Source: Qipengyuania flava (GTDB lineage Bacteria > Pseudomonadota > Alphaproteobacteria > Sphingomonadales > Sphingomonadaceae). From it: DNA of 64,000 nucleotides. Made by a program: the position numbers and the translations under genes. Below the pieces are notes generated by a model that had not been told where the DNA came from, made no database searches, and saw nothing but the letters and a program-made list of their open reading frames with translations. The DNA is taken from the NCBI RefSeq assembly GCF_011762005.1, contig NZ_JAASQU010000001.1, positions 1 to 64,000 of the forward strand, written 5' to 3'. Below, one piece after another: positions 7,885 through 17,018 of the stretch. Numbering within the stretch: the stretch's first letter is position 1; the number at the start of each line of letters is the position of its first letter.

Positions 7885-10800
7885 CTATTCCGCCGCGAGC
7901 AATTCCTCCGCGCCGCCAAGGTCGACACTGACAAGCCGGCTGACGCCTTTTTCGATCATCGTGACCCCGAACAAGCGGTGCATCCGGCTCATCGTCACCG
8001 CATTGTGCGTGACGATCAGGTAGCGTGTCTGCGTTTCGCGGCTCATCGCGTCGAGCAGGTCGCAGAAGCGATCGATATTGGCATCGTCCAATGGCGCATC
8101 GACCTCGTCGAGCACGCAAATCGGCGCGGGATTGGTCAGGAACAACGCGAAAATCAGCGCGGTCGCGGTCAGCGCCTGTTCGCCGCCCGACAGCAGCGTA
8201 AGCGATTGCAACTTCTTGCCTGGCGGCTGCGCGAAAATCTCGAGCCCTGCTTCGAGCGGGTCGTCGCTGTCGATCAGCGCCAGATGCGCCTCGCCTCCCT
8301 CGAACAGCCGGGTGAACAACCGCTTGAAGTGATCGTTGACCTGTTCGAACGCCGCGCGCAGCCGTTCGCGCCCCTCGCGGTTGAGGTTGCCGATCGAGCC
8401 GCGCAGCCGGCTGACCGCCTCGCGCAGTTCCTCCTGCTCGGCCGCGTTGGAGCCGTGCTCGCTCTCGATCCGTTCGAGTTCTTCCGCCGCGACCAGGTTG
8501 ACCGGACCGATCCGTTCGCGGCTGGCGGTGAGGCGATCCATATCCTCGCTCTCGGCTTCGGCAGAGCGGATCGCGTCCTCTTCGAATTCAAAGCGCTGCG
8601 GCAACAGCGGGGGCGGGCACTGGAAGCGTTCGCCCGCGATGCGCGCCATCTCGATCCGCCGACCGTCCTGGTTTTCCGCGCGTTCGGCGAGGCCGGCGCG
8701 ATTCTCGCGGGCCTTTGCCAGCGCCTCATTGGCGGCGGCGAACCCGCTGTCGGCCTGTTGTGCCTCGGCCTGGGCAGCGCTCACCGCCGCCTCGGCCGCC
8801 GCCAATTCGCGCGCCAGCCGTTCGCGGACCTGGTCGCCCTGTTCGATCTCCCGCATAAGCCCCTCGGGCTTGGCTGCGGTAACCGCGCGGTCCTGCTCGA
8901 TTTCCTCGGCACGGATTTCCATTTCCGACAGCCGCCGCGCGGCATCGCCGCTGCGCGCCTGCCAGTTGGCCATGTCGCTGCGCTGCGCCGCTGCCCGCTC
9001 GCGCGCCACCGCCAGCGACTGGTCGTGGCTGGCGAGTTCGGCGGCGCGTGCCTGCAGCGTTGCGCGGGAAGCCTCGTTCTTGGCCCGCGCGGCCTCGAGC
9101 GCAGCGCGGCCCGCTTCGGGATCGGGCAGCGCGTCGCGCCGGGCCTGCGCGGCATCGAGCTCCGCCCTGGCCGCCTCGAGTGTCTCGGCATGCTCGGCTT
9201 CGTTGCGGGCCAGTTCCTCGAGCCGCGCGGCCAGCCGTTCGCGCGCTGCTTCGGCCTGGTCGAGCGCGCGCAATGCCTGGCGTTCCGCATCGGCGGCTCC
9301 CGCCAGTTCGCGTTCGCGCGCCACGAGATCGCGCTGCAACTGCGCCAGTTCTTCGCCCGCCATGTCCAGCGTCGACTGCGCGTTCCCTGCGGCTTCGCGC
9401 AGCGCGGGCAATCGGCGGTCGAGTTCGGCAAAGCGGTTCTCCGCTTCCAGGCGGGCCGCTTCCGCGGATCCTTCACCGCGCACCACTAGGCCATCCCAGC
9501 GGCGCAATTGGCCGGAAAGCGTCACCAGCGCGTGGCCGGGGGCAAGGGCACGGCCGTCGTCGCTCTCGGCCACATGCACCAGCGCGAGCAGTGCCCGCAG
9601 TTCGCCGGGGGCGCTCTCGACATGGGTTGAGAGGCTGTCCGGAACGGGGGAAGGGGCCTCGGCGCCGGTCCAGTAGCGTCCCTCGGAATCGCCTTCGGGC
9701 GCGCCAAGCAGGGCCTTGCCGTCGCGGCCCAGCGCTGCCGCTACCGCGCGTTCATAGCCCTTGGCCGCGCGCACGCCGTCGATCGCCTGATGGCGCCCGC
9801 TGCGCTTCGCGGCGGCGCGTTCGCGTGCATCGCGATCGCGCTTGAGTGCCTCCCATTCGCGTTGCACGCCGGACAGTTCGGCCTTGGCTTCGGCGAGTTC
9901 GGAAGAGGCGGCATCGCGCGCGGCCTGGAGTTCCGCCTTGCGCGCCTGCATCGCGTCGAGCGCGTCGCGCAATTCGGCCAGCTTCGCGCCCGCGCTCTCC
10001 GCAGCAGCGCGCGCGGCGACGACCTCGGCGTCGGGATCCTCGTCCGTCAGCGCGGCGCGCTGTTCGGCCATCCGCCGCCCTTCCGTCTCGATCCGGTCGA
10101 GCCGGCTGCGCGCCTGCGCGATCGCGGCTTCGGCCACGCGCCATTCGGCTTCGACCCCGGCATTGTCCGCGGTCGCGCGGGCCAGCGCGAGTTCGGCGGC
10201 GCGGCTGTCTCGTTCGGCCTGCTCATGCGTGCGTTCGAGCGCGGGGCGGCGTTCCTCGTCGCCCGCCAGCGCCTTTTCGCTCTCGGCCAGTTCGCGTTCG
10301 AGCCGCGACAGCGATTCGGCGGCATCGCGGGTCAAGCGGTCGGCATCGCCGCGATCGGCTTCGAGCCGCGCTTTCTGGCGATCGAGGTCGGCCAGCCTCT
10401 GTTCGGCGGCTTCGAGCTGGCTGGTCAGTGCAGCCATGCGATGGCCATGCGCGCTCGCGTCGTCGCGTCGGTCGGCCTGCTCCTCGCGCGCTAGGGCCAG
10501 AGCCTCGGCCGCGCTGCGCTGCGCTTTCTGCGCTTCGTCGGCAGCCGCCTGCGCCTCGTTCACGCGTGCTTCGGCATCGGCGGCAGCGGCCTTGGCCTGT
10601 TCGGCCGCCGCTGCCGCATCGCGCCAGCGCGCAAACACCAGCCGCGCTTCGGCAATGCGGATCTTTTCGGACAGCTTGCTGTAGCGTTCGGCCTGCTTCG
10701 CTTGCCGCCGCAACGAGGCGATCTGGCTGTCGAGCCCGGCCATGATGTCTTCGAGCCGTTCGAGATTGCTCTCGGTCTGGCGCAGCTTGCTCTCGGCATC

Positions 10801-11307
10801 GCGGCGGCGGACATGCAGCCCGGCAATCCCCGCGGCTTCCTCCAACATCTGGCGACGCTCGGTGGGCTTGGCGGCGATGACCTGCGCGATCTTGCCCTGG
10901 CTGACCAGCGCGGGGCTGTGCGCCCCGGTGGCGGCATCGGCGAAGATCAGCGCGACGTCCTTGGCGCGCACATCGCGTCCGTTGAGGCGATAGGCGCTGC
11001 CCGCGCCGCGTTCGATCCGCCGGACGACTTCCATTTCGTCGCCGTCATCGTCCGCGCCGTTGAGCACCACCTCGGCGAAATCGCGTTGCGGGCGGCTCTG
11101 CGTGCCCGCGAAGATGACGTCTTCCATCCCACCCGAGCGCATGGATTTGGGCGAGTTTTCGCCCATCACCCAGCGGATTGCCTCGAGCAGGTTGGACTTG
11201 CCGCAACCATTGGGGCCGACGACACCCGTCAGCCCCGGTTCGATATGCAGGGTGGCAGGTTCGACGAAGCTCTTGAAGCCGCTCAATCGAAGCTTCGAGA
11301 TCTCCAT
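7885..11307 (-). CDS. smc: Chromosome segregation protein SMC
   Basis: The 1140-aa ATPase condenses and segregates the chromosome with ScpA/ScpB. Walker A (GPNGCGKSN, residues 31-39) is at the N-terminus. The LSGGEQALTA signature and Walker B (CVLDEVDAPLDDAN) are at the C-terminus. Between them are two very Ala/Glu/Arg-rich coiled-coil arms and a hinge near the middle (RSGRHQAIDGVRAAKGYERAVAAALG). Length is normal for alphaproteobacteria. No scpA or scpB is nearby. Extreme Ala/Glu bias makes long false frames on the opposite strand. Confidence 0.97.
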   Translation of the reverse strand: MEISKLRLSGFKSFVEPATLHIEPGLTGVVGPNGCGKSNLLEAIRWVMGENSPKSMRSGGMEDVIFAGTQSRPQRDFAEVVLNGADDDGDEMEVVRRIERGAGSAYRLNGRDVRAKDVALIFADAATGAHSPALVSQGKIAQVIAAKPTERRQMLEEAAGIAGLHVRRRDAESKLRQTESNLERLEDIMAGLDSQIASLRRQAKQAERYSKLSEKIRIAEARLVFARWRDAAAAAEQAKAAAADAEARVNEAQAAADEAQKAQRSAAEALALAREEQADRRDDASAHGHRMAALTSQLEAAEQRLADLDRQKARLEADRGDADRLTRDAAESLSRLERELAESEKALAGDEERRPALERTHEQAERDSRAAELALARATADNAGVEAEWRVAEAAIAQARSRLDRIETEGRRMAEQRAALTDEDPDAEVVAARAAAESAGAKLAELRDALDAMQARKAELQAARDAASSELAEAKAELSGVQREWEALKRDRDARERAAAKRSGRHQAIDGVRAAKGYERAVAAALGRDGKALLGAPEGDSEGRYWTGAEAPSPVPDSLSTHVESAPGELRALLALVHVAESDDGRALAPGHALVTLSGQLRRWDGLVVRGEGSAEAARLEAENRFAELDRRLPALREAAGNAQSTLDMAGEELAQLQRDLVARERELAGAADAERQALRALDQAEAARERLAARLEELARNEAEHAETLEAARAELDAAQARRDALPDPEAGRAALEAARAKNEASRATLQARAAELASHDQSLAVARERAAAQRSDMANWQARSGDAARRLSEMEIRAEEIEQDRAVTAAKPEGLMREIEQGDQVRERLARELAAAEAAVSAAQAEAQQADSGFAAANEALAKARENRAGLAERAENQDGRRIEMARIAGERFQCPPPLLPQRFEFEEDAIRSAEAESEDMDRLTASRERIGPVNLVAAEELERIESEHGSNAAEQEELREAVSRLRGSIGNLNREGRERLRAAFEQVNDHFKRLFTRLFEGGEAHLALIDSDDPLEAGLEIFAQPPGKKLQSLTLLSGGEQALTATALIFALFLTNPAPICVLDEVDAPLDDANIDRFCDLLDAMSRETQTRYLIVTHNAVTMSRMHRLFGVTMIEKGVSRLVSVDLGGAEELLAAE

Positions 11308-11334
11308 CTGTACCCTGGCCCCCCGCTACCGGTC

Positions 11335-12075
11335 TTACCTGGCGCCGGCGCGCTGCAGGATGGGTTCGAGCGCGGCCCAGGTGTTGGCATCGACATCGCG
11401 GCCGTTGAGCTTGAAGGTCGGCGTGCCGGTGATGTTGAATTCGCTGCTGTAGCGCTGCGTGTAATCGGCCATCTGCTCGAGCGAGGCGACATCGGCGAGG
11501 CAGGCACGGCCCTGGTCTTCGCTGATCCCGCGCGAGGCGAAGAAGTCGAGATAGCCCATCTGTTCTGCCGCCACCACGAAGCGTTCCTCCATCGGGCGCT
11601 GCATCGCCGCTTCGAATGCCGCCTGATTGGTCTGGATCGGCTCCATGATGGATTCGTAATTGGCCCAGACCTGGTCGGACAGGGGGATGACCGCTTCATC
11701 GGGGCCGCACTGCGTCATGCGCTGGAGCAGCAGGTCGAGCGGGCCGTGGATCGCGAACTGGCGCAGTTCGAAACTGACCACGCCGCTATCGACATATTCG
11801 AGCAGCGGTTCGCCGCCTTCCATCGAGAAACGCGCGCAGGTGGGGCAGGTCAGCGAACCGTATTCGATCAGCTTGAGCGGCGCGTCGGGATTGCCGACCA
11901 GCGTCCCGCCGTCCTCGGTCATTGTCGCGGTGCTGCGCCATTCGGTGCCCTCGGGTGCGGGGATTGCGGCGATCGCTTCGCCTTCGATTGCGCCGGTTTC
12001 TTCGGCTCCCGCGCCGCAGGCGGCAAGCGCCAGGGCGAGCGGGGCGGCAAGGGCGAAGCGCAGGGTCTTGGTCAT
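11335..12075 (-). CDS. DsbA-family thioredoxin-fold lipoprotein
   Basis: A 246-aa protein with a lipoprotein signal ending LAAC, followed by a thioredoxin-4/DsbA-like domain. The active-site motif is CPTC in GSLTCPTCARF, and the cis-proline loop is ITGTPTF. It should act on protein thiols at the periplasmic face of a membrane. The ATG at 12075 (MTKTLRF) has AGGA five to six bases upstream; the in-frame ATG at 12087 lies across that site. It lies between smc and a second, similar thiol protein, with a 100-base gap. Confidence 0.8.
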   Translation of the reverse strand: MTKTLRFALAAPLALALAACGAGAEETGAIEGEAIAAIPAPEGTEWRSTATMTEDGGTLVGNPDAPLKLIEYGSLTCPTCARFSMEGGEPLLEYVDSGVVSFELRQFAIHGPLDLLLQRMTQCGPDEAVIPLSDQVWANYESIMEPIQTNQAAFEAAMQRPMEERFVVAAEQMGYLDFFASRGISEDQGRACLADVASLEQMADYTQRYSSEFNITGTPTFKLNGRDVDANTWAALEPILQRAGAR

Positions 12076-12175
12076 CGGTATCCTCATCTATGAAGCGGGA
12101 AGGCTAGGCCGGTGCGGCATGCAGGGGAAAGGCAGGGTCTTCCCTATCCACAGGCCTTTCCCCCGAAAAGCACGG

Positions 12176-12892
12176 TTAATCGGCGATCACTACGCTGCTG
12201 AGCCGCTTTTCGAGCGCGGGCCAGTTGTGCGTGCCTTCGAGCAATTCGCCATCGAGCACGAAGCTGGGCGTGCCCGGCAGGCCGTATTTGGCGATATCTG
12301 CGGCCGATTGCTCGGCCATCACCTGCGCTTTGGCTTCGTCCGACAGGCAGGCGTCGATCTGGCTGCGCGTATAGCCGCGTCCCTGCATGATGTCGTAGAA
12401 GTCGAGATCGCTCGCGATCGCCTGGAAGCGCGCCGAATGGCTGCCGAACTGCCAGCGCGAACGCTGGGCCTGCGTGCTCTTCTGGACCTTCGCCATCCAG
12501 TCCTCGTAGCGATACATGATCGCTTCGTGATTGCCGGCGAACTTCTGCGGTTCGCCGCAATGGGTGAGCAGCGCGGCGGTCAGGTCGACCGGATCGCGGA
12601 TCAGGTGACGGATTTCGTAGCTGATCCGGCCCGTCGGCACGTAGGCCAGCCGGATCGCGCTATCGCCCTGCCGTGCAAATGTGGCGCAGAGCGAACAGGT
12701 GTAGCTCATGAACTCGACCAGCTTCACCTTGGCTTCGGGATTGCCGAAGCGGTGCCCGCCCTCGGTTTCGTCCTGCATGGTCGCCCAGTTCGCACCGGGC
12801 AGGATCATGCGGTCCTGCGCATTGGCCGCGAGCGCCAGCACGCCGGCCCCGGTCAGCGCGATTGCGCCCATGACTGCGGTCTTCATTTTCAC
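12176..12892 (-). CDS. Periplasmic DsbA-family thiol protein
   Basis: The protein (238 aa from GTG 12892, or 236 aa from ATG 12886) has an N-terminal signal peptide ending near ANAQ and a thioredoxin-fold domain with active-site CSLC in MSYTCSLCATF. The cis-proline loop is LPGTPSF. It is a paralogue of the neighbouring lipoprotein but soluble. The GTG start overlaps the stop of the upstream DciA-like gene, so the two are probably cotranscribed. Role in disulfide formation or isomerisation is inferred from the fold. Confidence 0.8.
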   Translation of the reverse strand: MKMKTAVMGAIALTGAGVLALAANAQDRMILPGANWATMQDETEGGHRFGNPEAKVKLVEFMSYTCSLCATFARQGDSAIRLAYVPTGRISYEIRHLIRDPVDLTAALLTHCGEPQKFAGNHEAIMYRYEDWMAKVQKSTQAQRSRWQFGSHSARFQAIASDLDFYDIMQGRGYTRSQIDACLSDEAKAQVMAEQSAADIAKYGLPGTPSFVLDGELLEGTHNWPALEKRLSSVVIAD

Positions 12893-13479
12893 GATCTGTC
12901 TTTCCCATCCTCTTGCGCATCCAGTCCGCGCGCCAGCGATTCCAGCACGGTGCGCAGTTCCGGATCGCCGATATCGCGCAGGCTGTCGCCCAGTTCCATC
13001 GGAATCGGCTTGAGCGACGGCGGCGGTTTGCGTTCCTCCCTGCCGGGGGGTGGCTTAACCGCGCCTTGCCGCAGCTTGATCCGCGCGACCGCGCGATAGC
13101 CGAAGAAGCGGTTCACCCGGTCGATGATCTCGGGAATGACCTGCTGCACCAGCGGCGCATGCGCGGGTTTGACCACCAGATGCATGATGCCTTCGGATTT
13201 CTCGCCGGGTGGGAAGCGGATCATTTCGGGCGTACAGGTGCGCGCATGCGCCTCGCCCACGATCTCGGGCCAGCGGCTGACGACCGATGACTGGACGAAG
13301 CCGAAGCGGCGAAACGCGCTGCGGCCGATCTGCGGCATCAGGTCGCTGATCGGCTTGGCCCCGCCGCCGCGCGGGCGGTTGTATTGCTTGGCCGGCGTCT
13401 TCGCGCCGCCTGCCGCCTTGCCGCGAACCGGCCTGTCGCCCCTGGTCGTCTTGTCGCTTTCCATGATGGCAGCGCTCAT
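12889..13479 (-). CDS. DUF721 (DciA-like) protein
   Basis: The 196-aa protein has a basic, Gly/Pro-rich N-terminal tail and a DUF721 domain (RRFGFVQSSVVSRWPEIVGEAHARTCTPEMI, then LVVKPAHAPLVQQVIPEIIDRVNRFFGYRAVARIKL as separate blocks in that order). DUF721 proteins include DciA, the ancestral loader of the replicative helicase DnaB in bacteria lacking DnaC; that role is a family inference. It is divergent from mutY with only 14 bases between the starts, so the promoters must overlap the coding regions or each other. Confidence 0.75.
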   Translation of the reverse strand: MSAAIMESDKTTRGDRPVRGKAAGGAKTPAKQYNRPRGGGAKPISDLMPQIGRSAFRRFGFVQSSVVSRWPEIVGEAHARTCTPEMIRFPPGEKSEGIMHLVVKPAHAPLVQQVIPEIIDRVNRFFGYRAVARIKLRQGAVKPPPGREERKPPPSLKPIPMELGDSLRDIGDPELRTVLESLARGLDAQEDGKDRS

Positions 13480-13493
13480 GCCATAGGCGGCGC

Positions 13494-14516
13494 GTGGCCG
13501 CTACCGTCTCCGACATATTGCTCGACTGGTACGATCGTCATGCGCGCGACTTGCCGTGGCGCGCACCGCCCGGCACGCCGCCGCCCGATCCCTATCGCGT
13601 GTGGCTGTCCGAAGTGATGCTGCAGCAGACCACGGTGGCGGCGGTGAAACCCTATTTCGAGGCGTTCACCCGGCGTTGGCCCGATGTCGCCGCACTCGCC
13701 GCCGCGCCGGAAGATGACGTCATGGCGGCGTGGGCGGGGCTGGGCTACTATTCGCGCGCGCGCAATCTCGTGAAATGCGCGCGCGCGGTCGCGGCGCGAG
13801 GCGGGTTCCCCACCACCGAAGCCGAACTGCGCGAATTGCCGGGGCTGGGCGCCTATACCGCCGCGGCGGTGGCGGCGATCGCCTTTGCCCAGCGCGCGGT
13901 GGTGGTCGATGCCAATGTCGAACGCGTGGTCACGCGGCTGTTCGCGATCGACACGCCAATGCCCGCCGCGCGCAAGCCCATCCGCGTCGCAGCGGATGCC
14001 ATCACACCCGCTCGCCGTGCGGGGGATTTCGCGCAGGCGATGATGGATCTCGGATCCTCGGTCTGCACTGCGCGCGAGCCCAGATGCCTGCTGTGTCCCC
14101 TGGCGAAGGCGTGCAAGGCGTGCGCGACGGGCGATCCGGCACGCTTGCCGGTGAAAGCGCCGAAGAAGCCGAAGCCATTGCGCCGGGGCCGCGCCTTCTG
14201 GATCGAACGCGAGGGCGCGGTCTGGCTGGTCCGGCGCGAGGGCAAAGGGATGCTGGGGGGCATGCGCGCGCTCCCCGATGATGGCTGGAGCGCGCGCGCC
14301 GATGGTACCGGCGCAGCGCCAATGGGGGGGGACTGGGAAAGCGCCGGAGTGGTGCGGCATGTCTTCACGCATGCCGCGCTCGAACTGTCGGTGGTTATAC
14401 AGCGCAACGCGTCCGAACCCGACGCGGAGGGCGAATGGTGGCCGATCGACCGCATCGACGATGCCGGGCTGCCGACCCTGTTCGCCAAGGCCGCGCGGCT
14501 CGTGCTCGCGGGTTAG
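13494..14516 (+). CDS. mutY: A/G-specific adenine glycosylase MutY
   Basis: MutY removes adenine mispaired with 8-oxoguanine. The 340-aa protein has catalytic Glu40 (WLSEVMLQQT), the helix-hairpin-helix LPGLGAYTAAA, catalytic Asp139 (VVDANVERV), and the 4Fe-4S cluster cysteines Cys191, Cys198, Cys201 and Cys207 in the C-x6-C-x2-C-x5-C spacing. The C-terminal NUDIX-like domain that recognises 8-oxoG is present. Translation starts at GTG 13494. The 3' end overlaps the convergent small gene by four bases. Confidence 0.95.
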   Translation: MAATVSDILLDWYDRHARDLPWRAPPGTPPPDPYRVWLSEVMLQQTTVAAVKPYFEAFTRRWPDVAALAAAPEDDVMAAWAGLGYYSRARNLVKCARAVAARGGFPTTEAELRELPGLGAYTAAAVAAIAFAQRAVVVDANVERVVTRLFAIDTPMPAARKPIRVAADAITPARRAGDFAQAMMDLGSSVCTAREPRCLLCPLAKACKACATGDPARLPVKAPKKPKPLRRGRAFWIEREGAVWLVRREGKGMLGGMRALPDDGWSARADGTGAAPMGGDWESAGVVRHVFTHAALELSVVIQRNASEPDAEGEWWPIDRIDDAGLPTLFAKAARLVLAG

Positions 14517-14734
14517 AAGATTCCGCCGCCCAGCGTCAGCCGCACCGCCGCGATCAGCAGCACGATCAGGCAGAAATTGCGCCCGCCATCGCTCGAGGAC
14601 AATTGCCCCAGCACCACGCCGATCACGATCAGCGGCAGCGCGAGCCAGTTGGCCCAGCCGAGCAGCGGAATGGTCGCGGGGATGACAATCACGAGCGAGA
14701 CGAGCCCGAACAGGATGGAAAGAAGGTTCAGCAT
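14513..14734 (-). CDS. Small membrane protein, 73 aa
   Basis: The product MLNLLSILFGLVSLVIVIPA... has two or three hydrophobic segments and a short SSSDGG loop, with no recognisable domain; it is a hypothetical inner-membrane protein. The ATG at 14734 is preceded by AGGACAC, and that AGGA is part of a perfect inverted repeat whose half-sites match the S24 operator at 787-821. The longer frame to 14824 is rejected because it would read through that repeat. Confidence 0.65.
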   Translation of the reverse strand: MLNLLSILFGLVSLVIVIPATIPLLGWANWLALPLIVIGVVLGQLSSSDGGRNFCLIVLLIAAVRLTLGGGIF

Positions 14735-14756
14735 GTGTCCTATATGGGTAGGACAC
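14735..14756. promoter_or_regulatory. Perfect inverted repeat overlapping a start region
   Basis: GTGTCCTA and TAGGACAC face each other with a six-base spacer, directly adjacent to the ATG of the small membrane protein. The core TCCTA-N6-TAGGA is identical in half-sites and spacing to the first operator of the S24 regulator. TATATG in the spacer could also serve as a -10 for the plus strand (serine hydrolase gene). Confidence 0.5.
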
Positions 14757-14846
14757 TGCCGGATTGCAACGGTTTCAATTCGCAATTGACGCTCTGCACG
14801 GCCTCCCGCACAAACGCGGCGCAATTGCTATTCCGGAGAGAGACCC

Positions 14847-16157
14847 ATGGCCTATCGCGAGTTCGCCACCCCGAACATGTCCCGCCGATCCCTGCTGCGT
14901 GGCGGCGCGTGGCTGACCGCGGGGGCTGCGCTCGCGGGCACGCTGATGGGCCGCGTGGCGATGGCGCGCGAAGGCGGGGCGGCGTGGCAGAATGTCGATG
15001 CGATGGTCCGGAAGTACGTCGACGAACGCAAGGTCGCCAACATGGTCGCCACGCTCGGCTGGGGGCGCAAGGACCCGCTTACCATTGCGCGGGGCACACT
15101 GGCGCTCGGCGGCGCGGTCAAGGCCGATCCCGACAGCCTTTATCGCATCTATTCGATGACCAAGCCGATCACCGGAATGGCGGCGATGATGCTGATCGAC
15201 GAGGGGCGGCTGCGGCTTGACCAGCCGATCGCCGAATTGCTGCCCGCCTATGCCGACATGAAGGTGCAGAAGACCTATGACGGGTCGGTCACCGATGTCG
15301 TGCCCGCCGAACGGCCGATCACCGTGCGCCAGTTGCTCACCCATACGGCGGGCCTCGGCTACGGCATCGTCCAGAAGGGCCCGATCACCGAAGCCTATGC
15401 CGAACAGGGACTTATTCCCGGACAGGTCAGCCGCCTGCCGATCCCCGGGCTGGGTCGTGCCGAGCCGGTCGAAGGGCTCGATGTCTTCGCCAATCGGCTG
15501 GCGAAACTTCCGCTGGTCCTCCAGCCGGGGACCAAATGGAGCTATTCGGTCAGCCTCGACCTGCTCGGGCGCGTGATCGAAGTCGCCTCGGGCATGGCGT
15601 TCGACGACTTCCTGCGCACGCAGATCTTCGAACCCGCTGGGATGAACAGCACCTGGTTCTCCGTTCCGCAGAGCGAAATCGGCCGCTTCACCACCAATTA
15701 CGGCATCCTCAACGGCACCCCCATGCCGATGGATCCGGCCAAGGCGTCGATCTATCTCGACGAACCGCCGTTCCCCTTCGGCGGGGCGGGGCTGGTGTCG
15801 AGCCCGCGCGATTACGACCGCTTCCTCAAGATGCTGCTCGGCTACGGCATGATCGAGGGCAAGCGCGTGATCGGCGAACTGGCGGTGCGTGTGGGCACGT
15901 CGGACATATTGCCCGCAACCGCCACCACCAAGGGGACCTGGATCGAAGGCCAGGGCTTCGGCGCGGGTGGCCGCGTGACCGACGGGTCCTATGGCTGGGG
16001 CGGCGCTGCCGGCACGGTTGCCTTCGTCAATTACAAGGCCGGGCTGCGCGCCAATCTGATGACGCAATACATGCCGTCCGAAGCCTATCCGATCCACGAG
16101 GGCTTCCCCAAGGCGGTGGCGGCCGACCTCGCCGCGATGCAGGGGGCAGGGGCCTAG
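14847..16157 (+). CDS. Serine hydrolase of the beta-lactamase class C family, Tat-exported
   Basis: A 436-aa protein with a twin-arginine signal (MSRRSLLRGG, residues 11-20) and a penicillin-binding/beta-lactamase fold. The nucleophile is Ser in YSMTKP (SxxK); the second motif is YSV in WSYSVSLD, and GGAAGT probably stands for the third (KTG-like). Such enzymes are usually esterases or D-amino peptidases; resistance to beta-lactams should not be assumed. It lies three bases upstream of nudC and may be cotranscribed. Confidence 0.85.
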   Translation: MAYREFATPNMSRRSLLRGGAWLTAGAALAGTLMGRVAMAREGGAAWQNVDAMVRKYVDERKVANMVATLGWGRKDPLTIARGTLALGGAVKADPDSLYRIYSMTKPITGMAAMMLIDEGRLRLDQPIAELLPAYADMKVQKTYDGSVTDVVPAERPITVRQLLTHTAGLGYGIVQKGPITEAYAEQGLIPGQVSRLPIPGLGRAEPVEGLDVFANRLAKLPLVLQPGTKWSYSVSLDLLGRVIEVASGMAFDDFLRTQIFEPAGMNSTWFSVPQSEIGRFTTNYGILNGTPMPMDPAKASIYLDEPPFPFGGAGLVSSPRDYDRFLKMLLGYGMIEGKRVIGELAVRVGTSDILPATATTKGTWIEGQGFGAGGRVTDGSYGWGGAAGTVAFVNYKAGLRANLMTQYMPSEAYPIHEGFPKAVAADLAAMQGAGA

Positions 16158-16160
16158 ATC

Positions 16161-17018
16161 GTGCTGTCCTTTACCGGTTCGCGCCTCGACCGCGCCGATC
16201 ACGTCCGCGCCGATCCCGATCGGCTTGCGGGTTACATGAACTGGAAGGCACGGGTGCTCGCGCTCGACGGGCTGATGCCGTCGCTCGACGATGCCAACCG
16301 CCTTGTCTGGGGCACGCTCGCCGACGTGCCCGAGGATGCCGAGCTGTGTTTCCTCGGGCTGGACGAGGGCAAGGCCTGCTTCGCGGCGGTCCCGCCGCGC
16401 GGCGATGCGACCCCGCGCATGGCCAATCCGCAACTGTGGTCGCTGATGGCGACGCTCCAGCCCGACGACCTCGCGCTTTACGGCGGGGCACGGAGCCTGA
16501 CCGACTGGCACGCGCGGCACCGGTTCTGCGCGCAATGCGGCGGCGATACCAAGCTTGCCAAGGGCGGCTGGCAGCGCGACTGCACCAATTGCGGCGCCAG
16601 CCATTTCCCCCGCACCGACCCGGTCACGATCATGCTGGTCGAACACGAAGGCCGGCTGATGCTCGGCCGCGGGCTCGGCTGGCCCGAAGGGCGCTTTTCC
16701 GCGCTTGCGGGCTTCGTCGAACCGGGCGAGAGCATCGAGGAAGGTGTTGCGCGCGAAGTGCTGGAAGAAGCCGGCGTGCGCGTGCGCGACGTGACCTATG
16801 TCGCCAGCCAGCCATGGCCCTTCCCCAGCCAGCTGATGATCGGCTGCCACAGCCACGCCGACAGCGACGAATTGACGATCGATGAAACCGAAATGGCCGA
16901 GATCAATTTCTACACCAGAGACGAAGTGCAGGCCGCGCTCGCCGGTGATGGGCCCTTCGTGGCCCCGCCGCCGCACGCAATCGCGCACTACCTGATGCAA
17001 TGGTGGATCGAGAAATGA
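16161..17018 (+). CDS. nudC: NAD(+) diphosphatase / deNADding hydrolase NudC
   Basis: NudC cleaves NADH to NMNH and AMP and, in characterised members, removes NAD caps from RNA. The 285-aa protein has the zinc ribbon CAQC...CTNC, a canonical Nudix box (GFVEPGESIEEGVAREVLEE with the following EAG), and the family-specific SQPWPFPSQLM motif. Start is GTG 16161. It overlaps the downstream frnE-like gene in an ATGA. Confidence 0.95.
   Translation: MLSFTGSRLDRADHVRADPDRLAGYMNWKARVLALDGLMPSLDDANRLVWGTLADVPEDAELCFLGLDEGKACFAAVPPRGDATPRMANPQLWSLMATLQPDDLALYGGARSLTDWHARHRFCAQCGGDTKLAKGGWQRDCTNCGASHFPRTDPVTIMLVEHEGRLMLGRGLGWPEGRFSALAGFVEPGESIEEGVAREVLEEAGVRVRDVTYVASQPWPFPSQLMIGCHSHADSDELTIDETEMAEINFYTRDEVQAALAGDGPFVAPPPHAIAHYLMQWWIEK

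Noticed and set aside
7858..9489. 543-codon plus-strand frame opposite smc
   Set aside because: Produced by the Ala/Glu/Arg-rich coiled coil of SMC read in antisense; Arg/Phe/Leu-rich and featureless.
14847..16157. AmpC beta-lactamase resistance gene
   Set aside because: The protein belongs to the wide serine hydrolase family; the second and third motifs deviate from true AmpC, so resistance is not supported.
14775..17000. 741-codon open frame on the minus strand
   Set aside because: It lies opposite the serine hydrolase and nudC genes, which have clear motifs. GC-rich codon use leaves the antisense frame free of stops; its composition is His/Arg/Gly-rich and not protein-like.
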